This document shows, piece after piece, positions 29,600-37,947 of a stretch of DNA of 64,000 bases; position 1 is the stretch's first letter, and each line of letters starts with the position of its first letter. The stretch lies in assembly GCF_004683905.1 (NCBI RefSeq), contig NZ_CP038438.1, positions 558,001 to 622,000 of the forward strand, read 5' to 3'. The notes under the pieces are model-generated. The model had not been told where the DNA came from. It saw only the letters and a list, made by a program, of their open reading frames with translations, and ran no database searches. The position numbers and the translations under genes were made by a program. Source of the stretch: Pseudomonas fluorescens (GTDB lineage: Bacteria; Pseudomonadota; Gammaproteobacteria; Pseudomonadales; Pseudomonadaceae).

Positions 29600-31354
29600 C
29601 TAAAGCGATTTCCACAACGAATCGAAATCCTCCTCGCCCCCGCCATTCTGCGCGGCCTCCAGCGAGCGATAGGCAAACTGATTGAAACTGTGCGTACTCG
29701 CCACCCGTCGATCCAGCCCGGCGCGGTGTTCTTCGCCGTGGGTGTTGATCAGCACTTTATTGCCTTCCTGAAACGGCAGGCGCGGGGCGAGCAAGGTCGC
29801 GGGCAGGTCGATGGCGCTGATCTCCGGTAGCAGCAGACCGCGCAAATACTGACTGTGATCATCTCGCGAGCGCACCAGTTGCAAACCGCAAGGTTCGGCG
29901 TGTGGTGCGACCAGTTCTATGCCCATTTGCGGCCCGCTGCCGCGCACCTGACGAATCCAGCGCACCACCGCAATGCTCCAGCCCTGATTCGCACTGTCCT
30001 GAATTCCGAGCATTTCCCCGGCCTGCAATTCGGCGGGCACTTCACTCGGCCACACCAGACAATAGCCGCCGGGACTGTGGTTGATCACCGGCAAACTGTA
30101 GGTCGGATAGTGTGGAGGGCTGTCGGTGTTGCTCTCGTCTTCGCCCAGATGGTCGTACTGGATTTCTTCGTACGGCAGCAACTCTTCAGTCGCGCCCAGC
30201 GGTGCGGCGTCGAAGGCCTGGCTCCAGCTGTCCTTTTCGCCCTGGACCACGACGCGACTGAAATTGGCCGCGCGAGCACCGGGATGTTTCAGCAGTTCGC
30301 TGAAGCTGCGTTCGCCGCCCAGGTAAAAGTGCAGGGCGCTCATGCCGACGCACACGGTCAGGCTGCCTTGACCGGCGGTGCGCTGAAAACTGCGCTCGGC
30401 GGCCTGTCCCCAACTGGCGTGCAAATGTTGCAGGGTATCGAGGCTCAGTCCTGCCGGGACCGGTAGCGGCGTCGACGTCTCCTGCTGCAGTAAATGCGCT
30501 TCGATCATGTTCACCAGCGGTTGCGGATCGAAGCCCAGCAATGCGCCCTGTTGTTCTTTGCGAAACATGCTGCGGTAGCGCGGGCCAGCGTCCAGTTCAG
30601 CGCTGATGGCGAACAGTCCATCCTGCGGGCTGCCGGGATGCAGCTTGAGCAGGGCACTCCACGGCTCCAGCACTTCGGCCAGCCGGGCGATCTGGTTCTG
30701 CCGCAGTTGATTGCAACGGGCGCTGCCCAGCAGCAGGGCGGCGATGTAGGTCTGTTCCAGGCTCAGTTCGCTGCTCAGGCTCGCCAGATCGTCATGCACC
30801 CGACGCTGTTGCAACTGCAAGGCGCAAGCGCAGCGATACAACTGATGCAGCTCGAACCACAGATGTTCCGGCGGCGGGCTGTACAGCTGCGTCGCCCGCA
30901 GCAGTTGCCCCTTGAGCGCATGCGCGGCCCGTTGCAGGGCCTGACTGACCAGCGCCGCACGATCCTTGTGATACTTGGGGACAATGCGCAGAACGATCTG
31001 CTTGTAGCCGATAGCCAGATGACTTTGCAGCGCCTGACACAGGTTGCTGATCTTGCGCGAACGGTCATCGAGCATGATCGCCTGATGCAGGAAATGCCGC
31101 TCCAGATGCTGGCAGACGAAGTAAACCTCAGGGCGCAGCAGTTCGAGGAGTTGCAGGCGATTGTCACTAGGGGTGAGCAATTGGTTGAGTTCGCCCAGGC
31201 CTTGATACAACTGGCGGGCGGTTTCGCCGATGTTGGCCTTGGGCAGGCCGGCGATCCAGCGCTTGAGGTCGCGCGGGGTGGCTTCACAGAACGACAGGCG
31301 CGTTTGCGTCGGGATCGGGGCGCGCAGGGAGGGTTGGGGGCGTGACTCACTCAT
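29600..31354 (-). CDS. Large protein with C-terminal PilZ-like domain
   Basis: 584 aa, cytosolic (no signal peptide or helix). The N-terminal ~330 residues are helix-rich and unrecognised. Around residues 423-490, INHSPGGYCLVWP matches the NxSxxG half of the PilZ c-di-GMP site and is followed by a beta-rich segment ending AVVRWIRQV...MGIELVAP, as in PilZ domains. The other half, RxxxR, is not present in the expected place, so c-di-GMP binding is doubtful. The gene sits near serB as does the fimX region of PAO1, from memory. Function unknown; possibly a receptor-like adaptor. Confidence 0.65.
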   Translation of the reverse strand: MSESRPQPSLRAPIPTQTRLSFCEATPRDLKRWIAGLPKANIGETARQLYQGLGELNQLLTPSDNRLQLLELLRPEVYFVCQHLERHFLHQAIMLDDRSRKISNLCQALQSHLAIGYKQIVLRIVPKYHKDRAALVSQALQRAAHALKGQLLRATQLYSPPPEHLWFELHQLYRCACALQLQQRRVHDDLASLSSELSLEQTYIAALLLGSARCNQLRQNQIARLAEVLEPWSALLKLHPGSPQDGLFAISAELDAGPRYRSMFRKEQQGALLGFDPQPLVNMIEAHLLQQETSTPLPVPAGLSLDTLQHLHASWGQAAERSFQRTAGQGSLTVCVGMSALHFYLGGERSFSELLKHPGARAANFSRVVVQGEKDSWSQAFDAAPLGATEELLPYEEIQYDHLGEDESNTDSPPHYPTYSLPVINHSPGGYCLVWPSEVPAELQAGEMLGIQDSANQGWSIAVVRWIRQVRGSGPQMGIELVAPHAEPCGLQLVRSRDDHSQYLRGLLLPEISAIDLPATLLAPRLPFQEGNKVLINTHGEEHRAGLDRRVASTHSFNQFAYRSLEAAQNGGGEEDFDSLWKSL

Positions 31355-31574
31355 GCCGTGACTGGCTCCAGCGGCGAAATTGGCAACACCAAGAACTCTA
31401 GCAGCTGTGGTCTGTTTCGCCGGATGGCGTCAGGCTTTTTGACCGCTGGTCTGCTGGCCGGATGCCATTCAACAAGCCCTACTAGTCTCTCAGACGTGCG
31501 ATCGGAAACGCACGGTTGCACGGCCTGCCGTCAACCTCGGGCAGGTCTCCCGAAACTTCAAGGAGATGAGGTTC

Positions 31575-31976
31575 ATGTCTAAATATGCAGTGGCAAATCA
31601 ATGGGGCGGTAGTTCGGCACCGTGGCATCCGGGTGGAACCTGGGTGCTGGGCGGGCGGGACAACCAGCAAGTCGTCGCCATCGAGATCAAGTCGGGCGAT
31701 GGTGGCAAAAGCTTCACCGGCACCATGACTTACGCCGGCGAAGGCCCGATTGGCTTCAAGGCGCAGCGCACCGGTCAAAATCAATACAACGTCGAGAACC
31801 AGTGGGGTGGCAATGATGCCCCATGGCATCCGGGCGGCAAGTGGGTGATCGGTGGCCGGGACAATCAGAACGTTGTCGCGTTGAGCGTCACTTCCAGCGA
31901 TGGAGGGAAAAACCTCAGTGGCACCAATACCTACGCCAACGAAGGGCCGATCGGCTTCCGTGGGCAGATAGAGTAA
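31575..31976 (+). CDS. OAA-family high-mannose lectin (agglutinin)
   Basis: 133 aa made of two tandem ~67-residue repeats (1-67 and 68-133): NQWGG..APWHPGG.WV.GGRDNQ occurs at residues 8-31 and again at 75-98, and GPIGF closes each repeat. This is the compact beta-barrel lectin fold of Oscillatoria agardhii agglutinin; a 133-aa P. fluorescens homologue binds high-mannose glycans. There are two binding sites, one per repeat. ATG 31575 is 9 nt after AAGGAG; ATG 31566 abuts that site. No signal peptide, so it is cytosolic or released by lysis. Single-gene transcription unit; biological role unknown. Confidence 0.93.
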   Translation: MSKYAVANQWGGSSAPWHPGGTWVLGGRDNQQVVAIEIKSGDGGKSFTGTMTYAGEGPIGFKAQRTGQNQYNVENQWGGNDAPWHPGGKWVIGGRDNQNVVALSVTSSDGGKNLSGTNTYANEGPIGFRGQIE

Positions 31977-32036
31977 CGGCGCCTCCCAGGTCGTGTCCGC
32001 CCCTTCACAGACGTGTGAAAGGGCGGATCAGCCGGC

Positions 32037-32897
32037 TCAGGCCGTCGGCAGGGCCAGGGCCTGGCCCATTTGCACTGGCGAACCCGCCACCAGTTCTTCA
32101 GCCCATTTCACTTGATCCGGGCCAAACAGCACGATCGCCGTCGAACCCAGTTTGAAGCGCCCCAGTTCCGCACCTTTTTCCAGATGAATCGGCGCACGGG
32201 CGGCTTCGTCGTAGCGGAAGGTTTTCAGTTCGCGCTTCGGTGGGGTGACCAGACCGGCCCACACGGTTTCGATCGAAGCGACGATCATCGCGCCGACCAG
32301 CACCACGGCCATCGGCCCGCGTTCGGTGTCGAAAATGCATGCTACACGCTCGTTGCGGGCGAACAGCTCCGGAACGTTTTCCGCAGTGGTCTGGTTGACC
32401 GAGAAGATCCGGCCCGGGATGTAGACCATCTCGCGCAGGGTGCCGGCCAGCGGCATGTGCACGCGGTGGTAATCCTTCGGCGACAGGTAAATGGTGGCGA
32501 AGTCGCCGCCCATGAACGGCGCGGCATTCGCCGTGTCACCCCCCAGCAGTTCCAGCACGCTGAAGCTGTGGCCCTTGGCCTGGAACACCCGACCGTGTTC
32601 GATCGGGCCGAGCTGGCTGACCGCACCGTCGGCCGGGCTGAGGATCGCGCCCGGAGTCTGGTCCAGTGGCCGCGCGCCGTCTTTCAGGGCACGGGTGAAG
32701 AACGCGTTGAAGTGCTCGTAGGCGGTCAGGTCTTCGACCAGTGCTTGCGACATGTCCACCTGATAACGCTTGGCGAACCACTGGGTGAAGGCATTCTTGA
32801 ACCAGCGCACGCGGCACTCGGCGACGCAGCCGGCCAGGCGCGACAGCAGGTGATGAGGCAGCAGGTACTGACTGAGGATAAACAGACGCTCTTTCAT
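32037..32897 (-). CDS. psd: Phosphatidylserine decarboxylase
   Basis: Makes phosphatidylethanolamine in the inner membrane. 286 aa proenzyme that self-cleaves within LGST (Gly251-Ser252) to give a pyruvoyl cofactor at Ser252. Other family blocks: LSPADGAVSQLG, YLSPKDYHRVHMPLAG and GRIFSVN. The ATG overlaps the rhdA stop by one base (TAATG), so the two are coupled. Complete length. Confidence 0.96.
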   Translation of the reverse strand: MKERLFILSQYLLPHHLLSRLAGCVAECRVRWFKNAFTQWFAKRYQVDMSQALVEDLTAYEHFNAFFTRALKDGARPLDQTPGAILSPADGAVSQLGPIEHGRVFQAKGHSFSVLELLGGDTANAAPFMGGDFATIYLSPKDYHRVHMPLAGTLREMVYIPGRIFSVNQTTAENVPELFARNERVACIFDTERGPMAVVLVGAMIVASIETVWAGLVTPPKRELKTFRYDEAARAPIHLEKGAELGRFKLGSTAIVLFGPDQVKWAEELVAGSPVQMGQALALPTA

Positions 32898-33730
32898 TAG
32901 TTGTCCTTAGAACCTTGAATCTCGACAGGCGTATCAGGGTGGTTGCCCCATTCGCCCCAGGAACCGGCGTAGCCCTTGACCCGCGGATAACCGAGGGACT
33001 TGGCCACCAGATAAGTGAAGCCCGACCGGTGATGGGTCTGGCAGTGGGTAATGATTTCTTTGTCCTTGGTGATCCCGAGGTCTTCGAGGATCTGCGGCAT
33101 GTCCGTGCGAATCCGCAATTGACGCGCCTTGTCCATGCCGGCGGTCCACTCGAAGTTCACCGCGCCGGGGATGTGTCCACCCTTGGCGGCCAGCACTTTC
33201 TCACCGGAATATTCCAGCGGCCCGCGTGCGTCCCAGATCGCCAGATCGGCGGCGCCGAGACGGCTTTGCAGGTATTCGCGGGTTGCCGTCGGCTCGTCAT
33301 GCAGGGTCAGCGCCACCGGGCCGCCCACCGCAGGCGGAACCTGGATCGACATCGGCATGCCGGCTTCCAGCCACGCCGGCAGACCGCCGTCAAGGTAGTG
33401 GTATTTGTCGTGACCGATCACGTCGAGCAGCCAGATGAAACGCCCGGCCCAGCCACCGCCCTCGTCGTCATAGACCACGTAGACCGCGTCTGGACGATGG
33501 CCCAACTCACCGAACAACGCTTCCAGATCCGCTTTGGCCGGCAGCAGCCCCGGCGCCGGCGGCTGGCCGAGCTGGGTGCGCTTGGGGTCGACAAAACGTG
33601 CGCCGGGCAGATGGCCCTCGGTATAGCGGGCGGCACTGGTCAGGTCCACCAGAATCAGTTCGCTGGCATCCAGCCGAGGGAGCAGGTCGCTCGGTTCGAT
33701 GACGAGCGGCAAGCCAGAGAAGTCAGACAT
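32897..33730 (-). CDS. rhdA: Thiosulfate sulfurtransferase (rhodanese) RhdA
   Basis: Two-domain rhodanese that moves sulfane sulfur from thiosulfate to acceptors such as cyanide. 277 aa: N-terminal inactive domain (~1-140) and C-terminal active domain with Cys230 in CQTHHR, the same loop and residue number I recall for Azotobacter RhdA. ATG 33730 follows a GGAGA site; the longer frame to 33748 was rejected. psd follows with a one-base overlap. Confidence 0.94.
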   Translation of the reverse strand: MSDFSGLPLVIEPSDLLPRLDASELILVDLTSAARYTEGHLPGARFVDPKRTQLGQPPAPGLLPAKADLEALFGELGHRPDAVYVVYDDEGGGWAGRFIWLLDVIGHDKYHYLDGGLPAWLEAGMPMSIQVPPAVGGPVALTLHDEPTATREYLQSRLGAADLAIWDARGPLEYSGEKVLAAKGGHIPGAVNFEWTAGMDKARQLRIRTDMPQILEDLGITKDKEIITHCQTHHRSGFTYLVAKSLGYPRVKGYAGSWGEWGNHPDTPVEIQGSKDN

Positions 33731-33772
33731 GTGAGGTCTCCAGAGCACAAAGGGGGGGATTGTAGCGCAGCC

Positions 33773-35311
33773 TCATCGACCACGGCTGCTAAAGCTGTGC
33801 AGGGCCTTTTCGATGCACTGTGCGGTCTTGCCAAAGGCTTGCACGCTGATGTCGGCGAACGGCCCACCGCCCTGGTCGGCGACGACGATCATGATCACCC
33901 GGCCGTTATTGACCAGCGAACGCAGGAACAGATGCTCGCCACGGAACAGCGCACGCAGGCCCGGCGGCAACAATGCGGAAAATTGTGCGTTGTTCTCGGG
34001 GTTGATCCGCACCTGTGCCTGTTGTGCGAGCAGGCGCTGCAAGACTTTGCTCTGACTGACGACAAAGTTCAGCGCGGCGGCTTCCTTCGGCAAACCGAAG
34101 GTCTGGTTCACTCGCAGATTCGATTGCGTGCGGTCGGCCATCAGAATCATCACCCGGCGCATGCCGCTGGCGACCAGCGCATCACGGGCGGCGACGGTCA
34201 GGCTCATGGCATTGGTGAAGCGGCTCGGCTCGGCCAGCAGTTCGGCGCATTGCCGGCGCCATTGAGTCAGATCCTCGGCATTCGGCGCCGCCGCCGGCAG
34301 CATCCCGGCCGGCAAGCGATGGGTGCCCCATGGCCATAATAATGAAACGGCCGGGTGCCACAGATCGGGCATGGCATGCTGGCGCGCACTGTTGGCGGCT
34401 TGCTGGTGCAACTGCTGCTGCACTTCGTCCATCGAGATTTGCAGATAAAGGCTGGTCAGGTACTGCCAGCGCTCGCTGTGCGGACTGTCCCAGGCCTGTT
34501 GTGCCGACAGCGCCAGGCCGTTGGCCAGCAACACGGTGTTGGCCGGCTGGTTGAGCCAGCGGCGCAGGGTCGGATCGTCGTCGAGGCGATTCTGCTGGCG
34601 CAACGGATGTTCGCTGTCGCGGGCGATGCGCAGAACTTTCACCAGTTCGCGCTGTTCGCTGAGCAGCAGTTTATAACCCTGCTGCACCCAGATCGGCAGG
34701 TGCCAGACTTGTACCAGCGCTTCGGCGATCTTCAGCAGGCGCACGCCAAACAGTTGCTTCTCGACCGTGCGCGCCGATTCGCCCTTGTGGATAACCCGCA
34801 GCTCCCACTCTTCGAGCAATTCGGGAAACGTCAGCGCCAGCGGCCATAACGGCGACAGAAACAACAGGCTGCCCCAGTGAATGTCCTGCCACAGGCGCGC
34901 CAGGCGACTGGCAAAAAAACCGTTGGCCTGTTGTGTCGCGTGCTGGCTGATCATCTGCAGTTGGCGCAAGGCCTTGGGTATCTGCATCTGCGGTTCGACG
35001 GGCAGACGTGCGAGCAATTCTTCGGTACGCGCCAGGCCCAGACGGTTGATCGCCACCTCGAGATTTTCCGCCGGAGCGGCCATGGTGCCGTGGGTGTGAC
35101 GATTTGCCTCACGGATGATGCTCAAGGCCAGCGCCGGACTGTCCTGCATCAGGTCGGCGATATCGCGCAACGAGCTGCGGTTGTCGCGGATCGCCCGGCA
35201 AACCTTGTCGTGCGCCTCTTGCGGCACGGGCAGGCGCACGCCATCGAGCAGTTTGACCCAGCCCTCGAGCGTGGTCGGTTTTGCGTGTGGGACGTTCGTT
35301 TCATTAGCCAT
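33773..35311 (-). CDS. HDOD-domain protein
   Basis: 512 aa cytosolic protein. The N-terminal half (~15-230) has the HDOD pattern: VRLPVPQEAHDKVCRAIRD, SSLRDIADLMQDSPALALSIIREAN, INRLGLARTEELL. HDOD proteins resemble HD phosphohydrolases but lack the HD metal pair and act in signalling. The C-terminal ~150 residues (ARDALVASGMRRVMILMADRTQSNLRVNQTFG, LRALFRGEHLFLRSLVNNGRVIMIVVADQ) look GAF-like. Divergent from motA, which hints at a link to motility signalling, but this is inference. Confidence 0.8.
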   Translation of the reverse strand: MANETNVPHAKPTTLEGWVKLLDGVRLPVPQEAHDKVCRAIRDNRSSLRDIADLMQDSPALALSIIREANRHTHGTMAAPAENLEVAINRLGLARTEELLARLPVEPQMQIPKALRQLQMISQHATQQANGFFASRLARLWQDIHWGSLLFLSPLWPLALTFPELLEEWELRVIHKGESARTVEKQLFGVRLLKIAEALVQVWHLPIWVQQGYKLLLSEQRELVKVLRIARDSEHPLRQQNRLDDDPTLRRWLNQPANTVLLANGLALSAQQAWDSPHSERWQYLTSLYLQISMDEVQQQLHQQAANSARQHAMPDLWHPAVSLLWPWGTHRLPAGMLPAAAPNAEDLTQWRRQCAELLAEPSRFTNAMSLTVAARDALVASGMRRVMILMADRTQSNLRVNQTFGLPKEAAALNFVVSQSKVLQRLLAQQAQVRINPENNAQFSALLPPGLRALFRGEHLFLRSLVNNGRVIMIVVADQGGGPFADISVQAFGKTAQCIEKALHSFSSRGR

Positions 35312-35382
35312 GTCTGGACGAGATCTTCACTGACTGTAGACGCGCCCGGCATGGGCTAAATTGGCTTTTCGCCTGAACTGGC

Positions 35383-35409
35383 TATAGTCTGGCGCAGTTT
35401 TGCCGATAA
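35383..35409 (+). promoter_or_regulatory. Sigma-28 (FliA) type promoter of motAB
   Basis: TATAGTCT, exactly 11 nt, then GCCGATAA. The consensus is TAAAGTTT-N11-GCCGATAA: the -10 half matches 8/8 and the -35 half 6/8. It gives a leader of about 60 nt before the motA ATG at 35478. Flagellar class IV control is expected for motAB. Confidence 0.88.
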
Positions 35410-35477
35410 GTAGAAGAAGAGATTTTTTAACTTCCGAATATGACCTTGAACCCGACTTAAATAAGTACTTTCTACCT

Positions 35478-36329
35478 ATGGCTAAAATTATCGGCATCAT
35501 CGTCGTATTCGCGAGCGTGCTCGGCGGATACGTGCTCTCCCACGGCAAAATTGCCGCCCTGATCCAGCCCTTCGAGGTGATGATCATCGGTGGTGCGGCC
35601 CTCGGTGCATTCCTCCAGGCCAACCCCGGTTACATGACGATGCACGTGCTCAAGAAATCCCTGAGCATGTTCAGTTCGCGCTTCAGCCACACGTTCTATC
35701 TGGAAGTGCTCGGCCTGATTTACGAGATCCTCAACAAGAGCCGCCGCGAAGGCATGATGGCCATCGAAGGCGACATCGAAGACGCTGCCGCGAGCCCGAT
35801 CTTCGCCAAGTACCCGGCCGTGCTCAAAGACGAACGCATGACCGCGTTCATCTGCGACTACCTGCGCATCATGTCCTCCGGCAACATGGCTCCGCATGAG
35901 CTGGAAGGCCTGTTCGACATGGAACTCTACAGCCTCAAGGAAGACCTCGAGCACCCGTCCCATGCGGTGAACGGCATCGCCGACGCCATGCCCGGTTTCG
36001 GTATCGTCGCGGCGGTACTGGGTATCGTGGTGACCATGGCGTCGCTGGGTGAAGGCGATCAGAAATCCATCGGTCTGCACGTGGGTGCGGCACTGGTCGG
36101 TACCTTCTTCGGTATTCTCGCGGCCTACGGCTTCTTCGGGCCGTTGGCGCATTCCCTGGCGCACGATGCCAAGGAAGAACTGAACGTCTACGAAGCCATC
36201 AAGGCCTCGCTGGTGGCGTCGGCTTCCGGCATGCCGCCATCGCTGGCCGTGGAGTTCGGGCGCAAGGTTCTGTACCCGGCGCACCGTCCAAGCTTTGCCG
36301 AGCTGGAACAAGCCGTTCGCGGTCGCTAA
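35478..36329 (+). CDS. motA: Flagellar stator protein MotA
   Basis: Inner-membrane subunit of the MotA5B2 proton channel that drives the flagellum. 283 aa with four helices, the cytoplasmic loop carrying charged residues that touch FliG (ED-rich region after residue 85), and the GFGIVAAVLGIVVTMASLGEG block in TM3. ATG 35478 gives the standard MAKIIGIIVVFASVLGGYV start. Transcribed from the sigma-28-type promoter upstream with motB. Confidence 0.97.
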   Translation: MAKIIGIIVVFASVLGGYVLSHGKIAALIQPFEVMIIGGAALGAFLQANPGYMTMHVLKKSLSMFSSRFSHTFYLEVLGLIYEILNKSRREGMMAIEGDIEDAAASPIFAKYPAVLKDERMTAFICDYLRIMSSGNMAPHELEGLFDMELYSLKEDLEHPSHAVNGIADAMPGFGIVAAVLGIVVTMASLGEGDQKSIGLHVGAALVGTFFGILAAYGFFGPLAHSLAHDAKEELNVYEAIKASLVASASGMPPSLAVEFGRKVLYPAHRPSFAELEQAVRGR

Positions 36330-36332
36330 GCC

Positions 36333-37409
36333 ATGGAAAATAATCAGCCGATAATCATCAAGCGCGTCAAGCGCATAGCCGGTGGGCACCACGGCGGGGC
36401 GTGGAAAATCGCCTTCGCCGACTTCGCCACGGCGATGATGGCGTTCTTCCTGGTGTTGTGGCTGCTGTCCACCGCAACGCCTGAGCAAAAGATCGCCATC
36501 GCCGGTTACTTCAAGGACCCGGTCGGCTTCTCCGAAAGTGGCACGCCGTACATCATTGATCTGGGCGGCACGCCGACCCTGGCGCCGGAAAACACCCTCA
36601 ACCCTGAGGTGAAGTCGCAGCCGCAACCGGACAAGGTCACGGTCGACACCGAACAGGTCGAAGGCATGGCCGAGCAGGTCGAGAAAGAACGCCTGGAGCT
36701 GTTGCTGCAAGAACTGCAGAACAAGGTCGACGAGAACCCGCAGCTGCAGAAGTTCAAGGATCAGATCCTGTTCGAGATCACCCCGAACGGCTTGCGCATT
36801 CAGATCATGGACGCGGAAAACCGGCCGATGTTCGACTCAGGTTCCGCACGCCTGAAGCCGTACTTCGAAGACATCCTGCTGGCCATGGCCGACACCATCA
36901 AAGCGGTGCCGAACAAGATCAGCATCAGCGGCCACACCGACGCCAAGCCGTACACCGGCACCGGCGATTTCGGCAACTGGGAACTCTCGGCCAACCGTGC
37001 CAACGCCGCGCGGCGTGCGCTGGTGGCAGGCAGCTATCCGGATTCGCAGGTGGCGCGCGTGGTCGGTTACGCCTCGTCGGCGCTGTTCGACAAGGAAAAC
37101 CCGTTCAACCCGGTCAACCGCCGCATCGACATTGTGGTCCTGACCAAAAAGGCCCAGGCCGCCATCGAAGGTTCGCAAGGTGCCGACGCGGCCAAGCCAG
37201 CCGCCGAAGGTCAGAACGGCGCCGCTCCGGCGACGCCGGTCGATCCGAACGCGCTGCCGGCGGATCAGCAACCTGTGCCGGCGCACGAGTTGCGCGAACG
37301 CTTGAACCTGTTCGACGACGCCGCACCGAAACCGGCAGTGCCGGGGACTGCGGCGCCAGCGCCAACAGCTCCGCCAGCCGCTGCACCGGCCCCTGCGCCG
37401 AAGCAGTGA
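36333..37409 (+). CDS. motB: Flagellar stator protein MotB
   Basis: Stator subunit that anchors to peptidoglycan, 358 aa. The single TM helix starts near residue 27 and carries the proton-binding Asp30 (AFADFATAMMAFF). An OmpA-like peptidoglycan-binding domain covers ~150-270 (SISGHTDAKPY, LSANRANAARRAL, NRRIDIVVL). A Pro/Ala-rich tail of ~70 residues ends the protein. Three nt separate it from motA. A strong bidirectional terminator follows, marking the boundary with the inserted TIR/caspase operon. Confidence 0.97.
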   Translation: MENNQPIIIKRVKRIAGGHHGGAWKIAFADFATAMMAFFLVLWLLSTATPEQKIAIAGYFKDPVGFSESGTPYIIDLGGTPTLAPENTLNPEVKSQPQPDKVTVDTEQVEGMAEQVEKERLELLLQELQNKVDENPQLQKFKDQILFEITPNGLRIQIMDAENRPMFDSGSARLKPYFEDILLAMADTIKAVPNKISISGHTDAKPYTGTGDFGNWELSANRANAARRALVAGSYPDSQVARVVGYASSALFDKENPFNPVNRRIDIVVLTKKAQAAIEGSQGADAAKPAAEGQNGAAPATPVDPNALPADQQPVPAHELRERLNLFDDAAPKPAVPGTAAPAPTAPPAAAPAPAPKQ

Positions 37410-37414
37410 GCGAC

Positions 37415-37444
37415 AAAAAAGCCGACAGTGATGTCGGCTTTTTT
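37415..37444. terminator. Bidirectional terminator between motB and TIR gene
   Basis: 8-bp stem AGCCGACA/TGTCGGCT with a GTGA loop, flanked by six A upstream and six T downstream, so it can terminate both motAB and the convergent TIR-caspase operon. Confidence 0.92.
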
Positions 37445-37461
37445 GTGGCTGTCGATTGGCC

Positions 37462-37947
37462 TCAGAAACCGCGCCGAATCCGGTTCTTCAGTTGTTCATG
37501 GAAAAGATCGGCGTTGCGCTTATAGGTGCCGCTGAAGGATTCGTTGCTCGAATCCAGCGTCATCGAGCGCTTGCTCGATACTTCTTCACGATAGGCATCG
37601 ATGAAGAAATTCAGATCACTGGCCGTGCTCAGCTTCGGCCACTTGTCCAGATACTCCGGCAGCTTTGCCGGCCCGGTGCGGAACGAGCAGATCCGGCGGT
37701 TGCTGATCGTCGCTTCGCCGATTTCGAACGGCACCCACCACGACAGAGCGGTTTTCTCTGAAACCACCGCCAGCAGGTGCGTGCATTCGGTGATGTTGCG
37801 GGTGATCACCCCGGTGATGTCATCGGTGGTCTGCGATTCTGGGTCGAGCACGTCGAGGTAGGTTTTGATATTGGCCTGCATCAATTGCGCATTGATCGCC
37901 ATGGCCTGCGGGCGATCCATGTGGCGGTAGCTGATGAATACGGGCAT
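37462..37947 (-). CDS. TIR-domain protein (third gene of TIR-caspase operon)
   Basis: 161 aa. Residues 1-~130 form a canonical bacterial TIR domain: MPVFISYRHMDR (strand A and box 1), LLAVVSEKTALSWWVPFEIGEA with the glutamate (Glu75) that is the NADase/cyclase catalytic residue in active TIRs, and the later LPEYLDKWPKL. The last ~45 residues are unassigned. No signal peptide or membrane helix. The start overlaps the stop of the caspase-like gene by one base (TGATG). It may make or respond to an NAD-derived signal, or be a direct effector that depletes NAD+; sequence alone does not decide. I see no such gene at this place in PAO1 from memory. Confidence 0.85.
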   Translation of the reverse strand: MPVFISYRHMDRPQAMAINAQLMQANIKTYLDVLDPESQTTDDITGVITRNITECTHLLAVVSEKTALSWWVPFEIGEATISNRRICSFRTGPAKLPEYLDKWPKLSTASDLNFFIDAYREEVSSKRSMTLDSSNESFSGTYKRNADLFHEQLKNRIRRGF

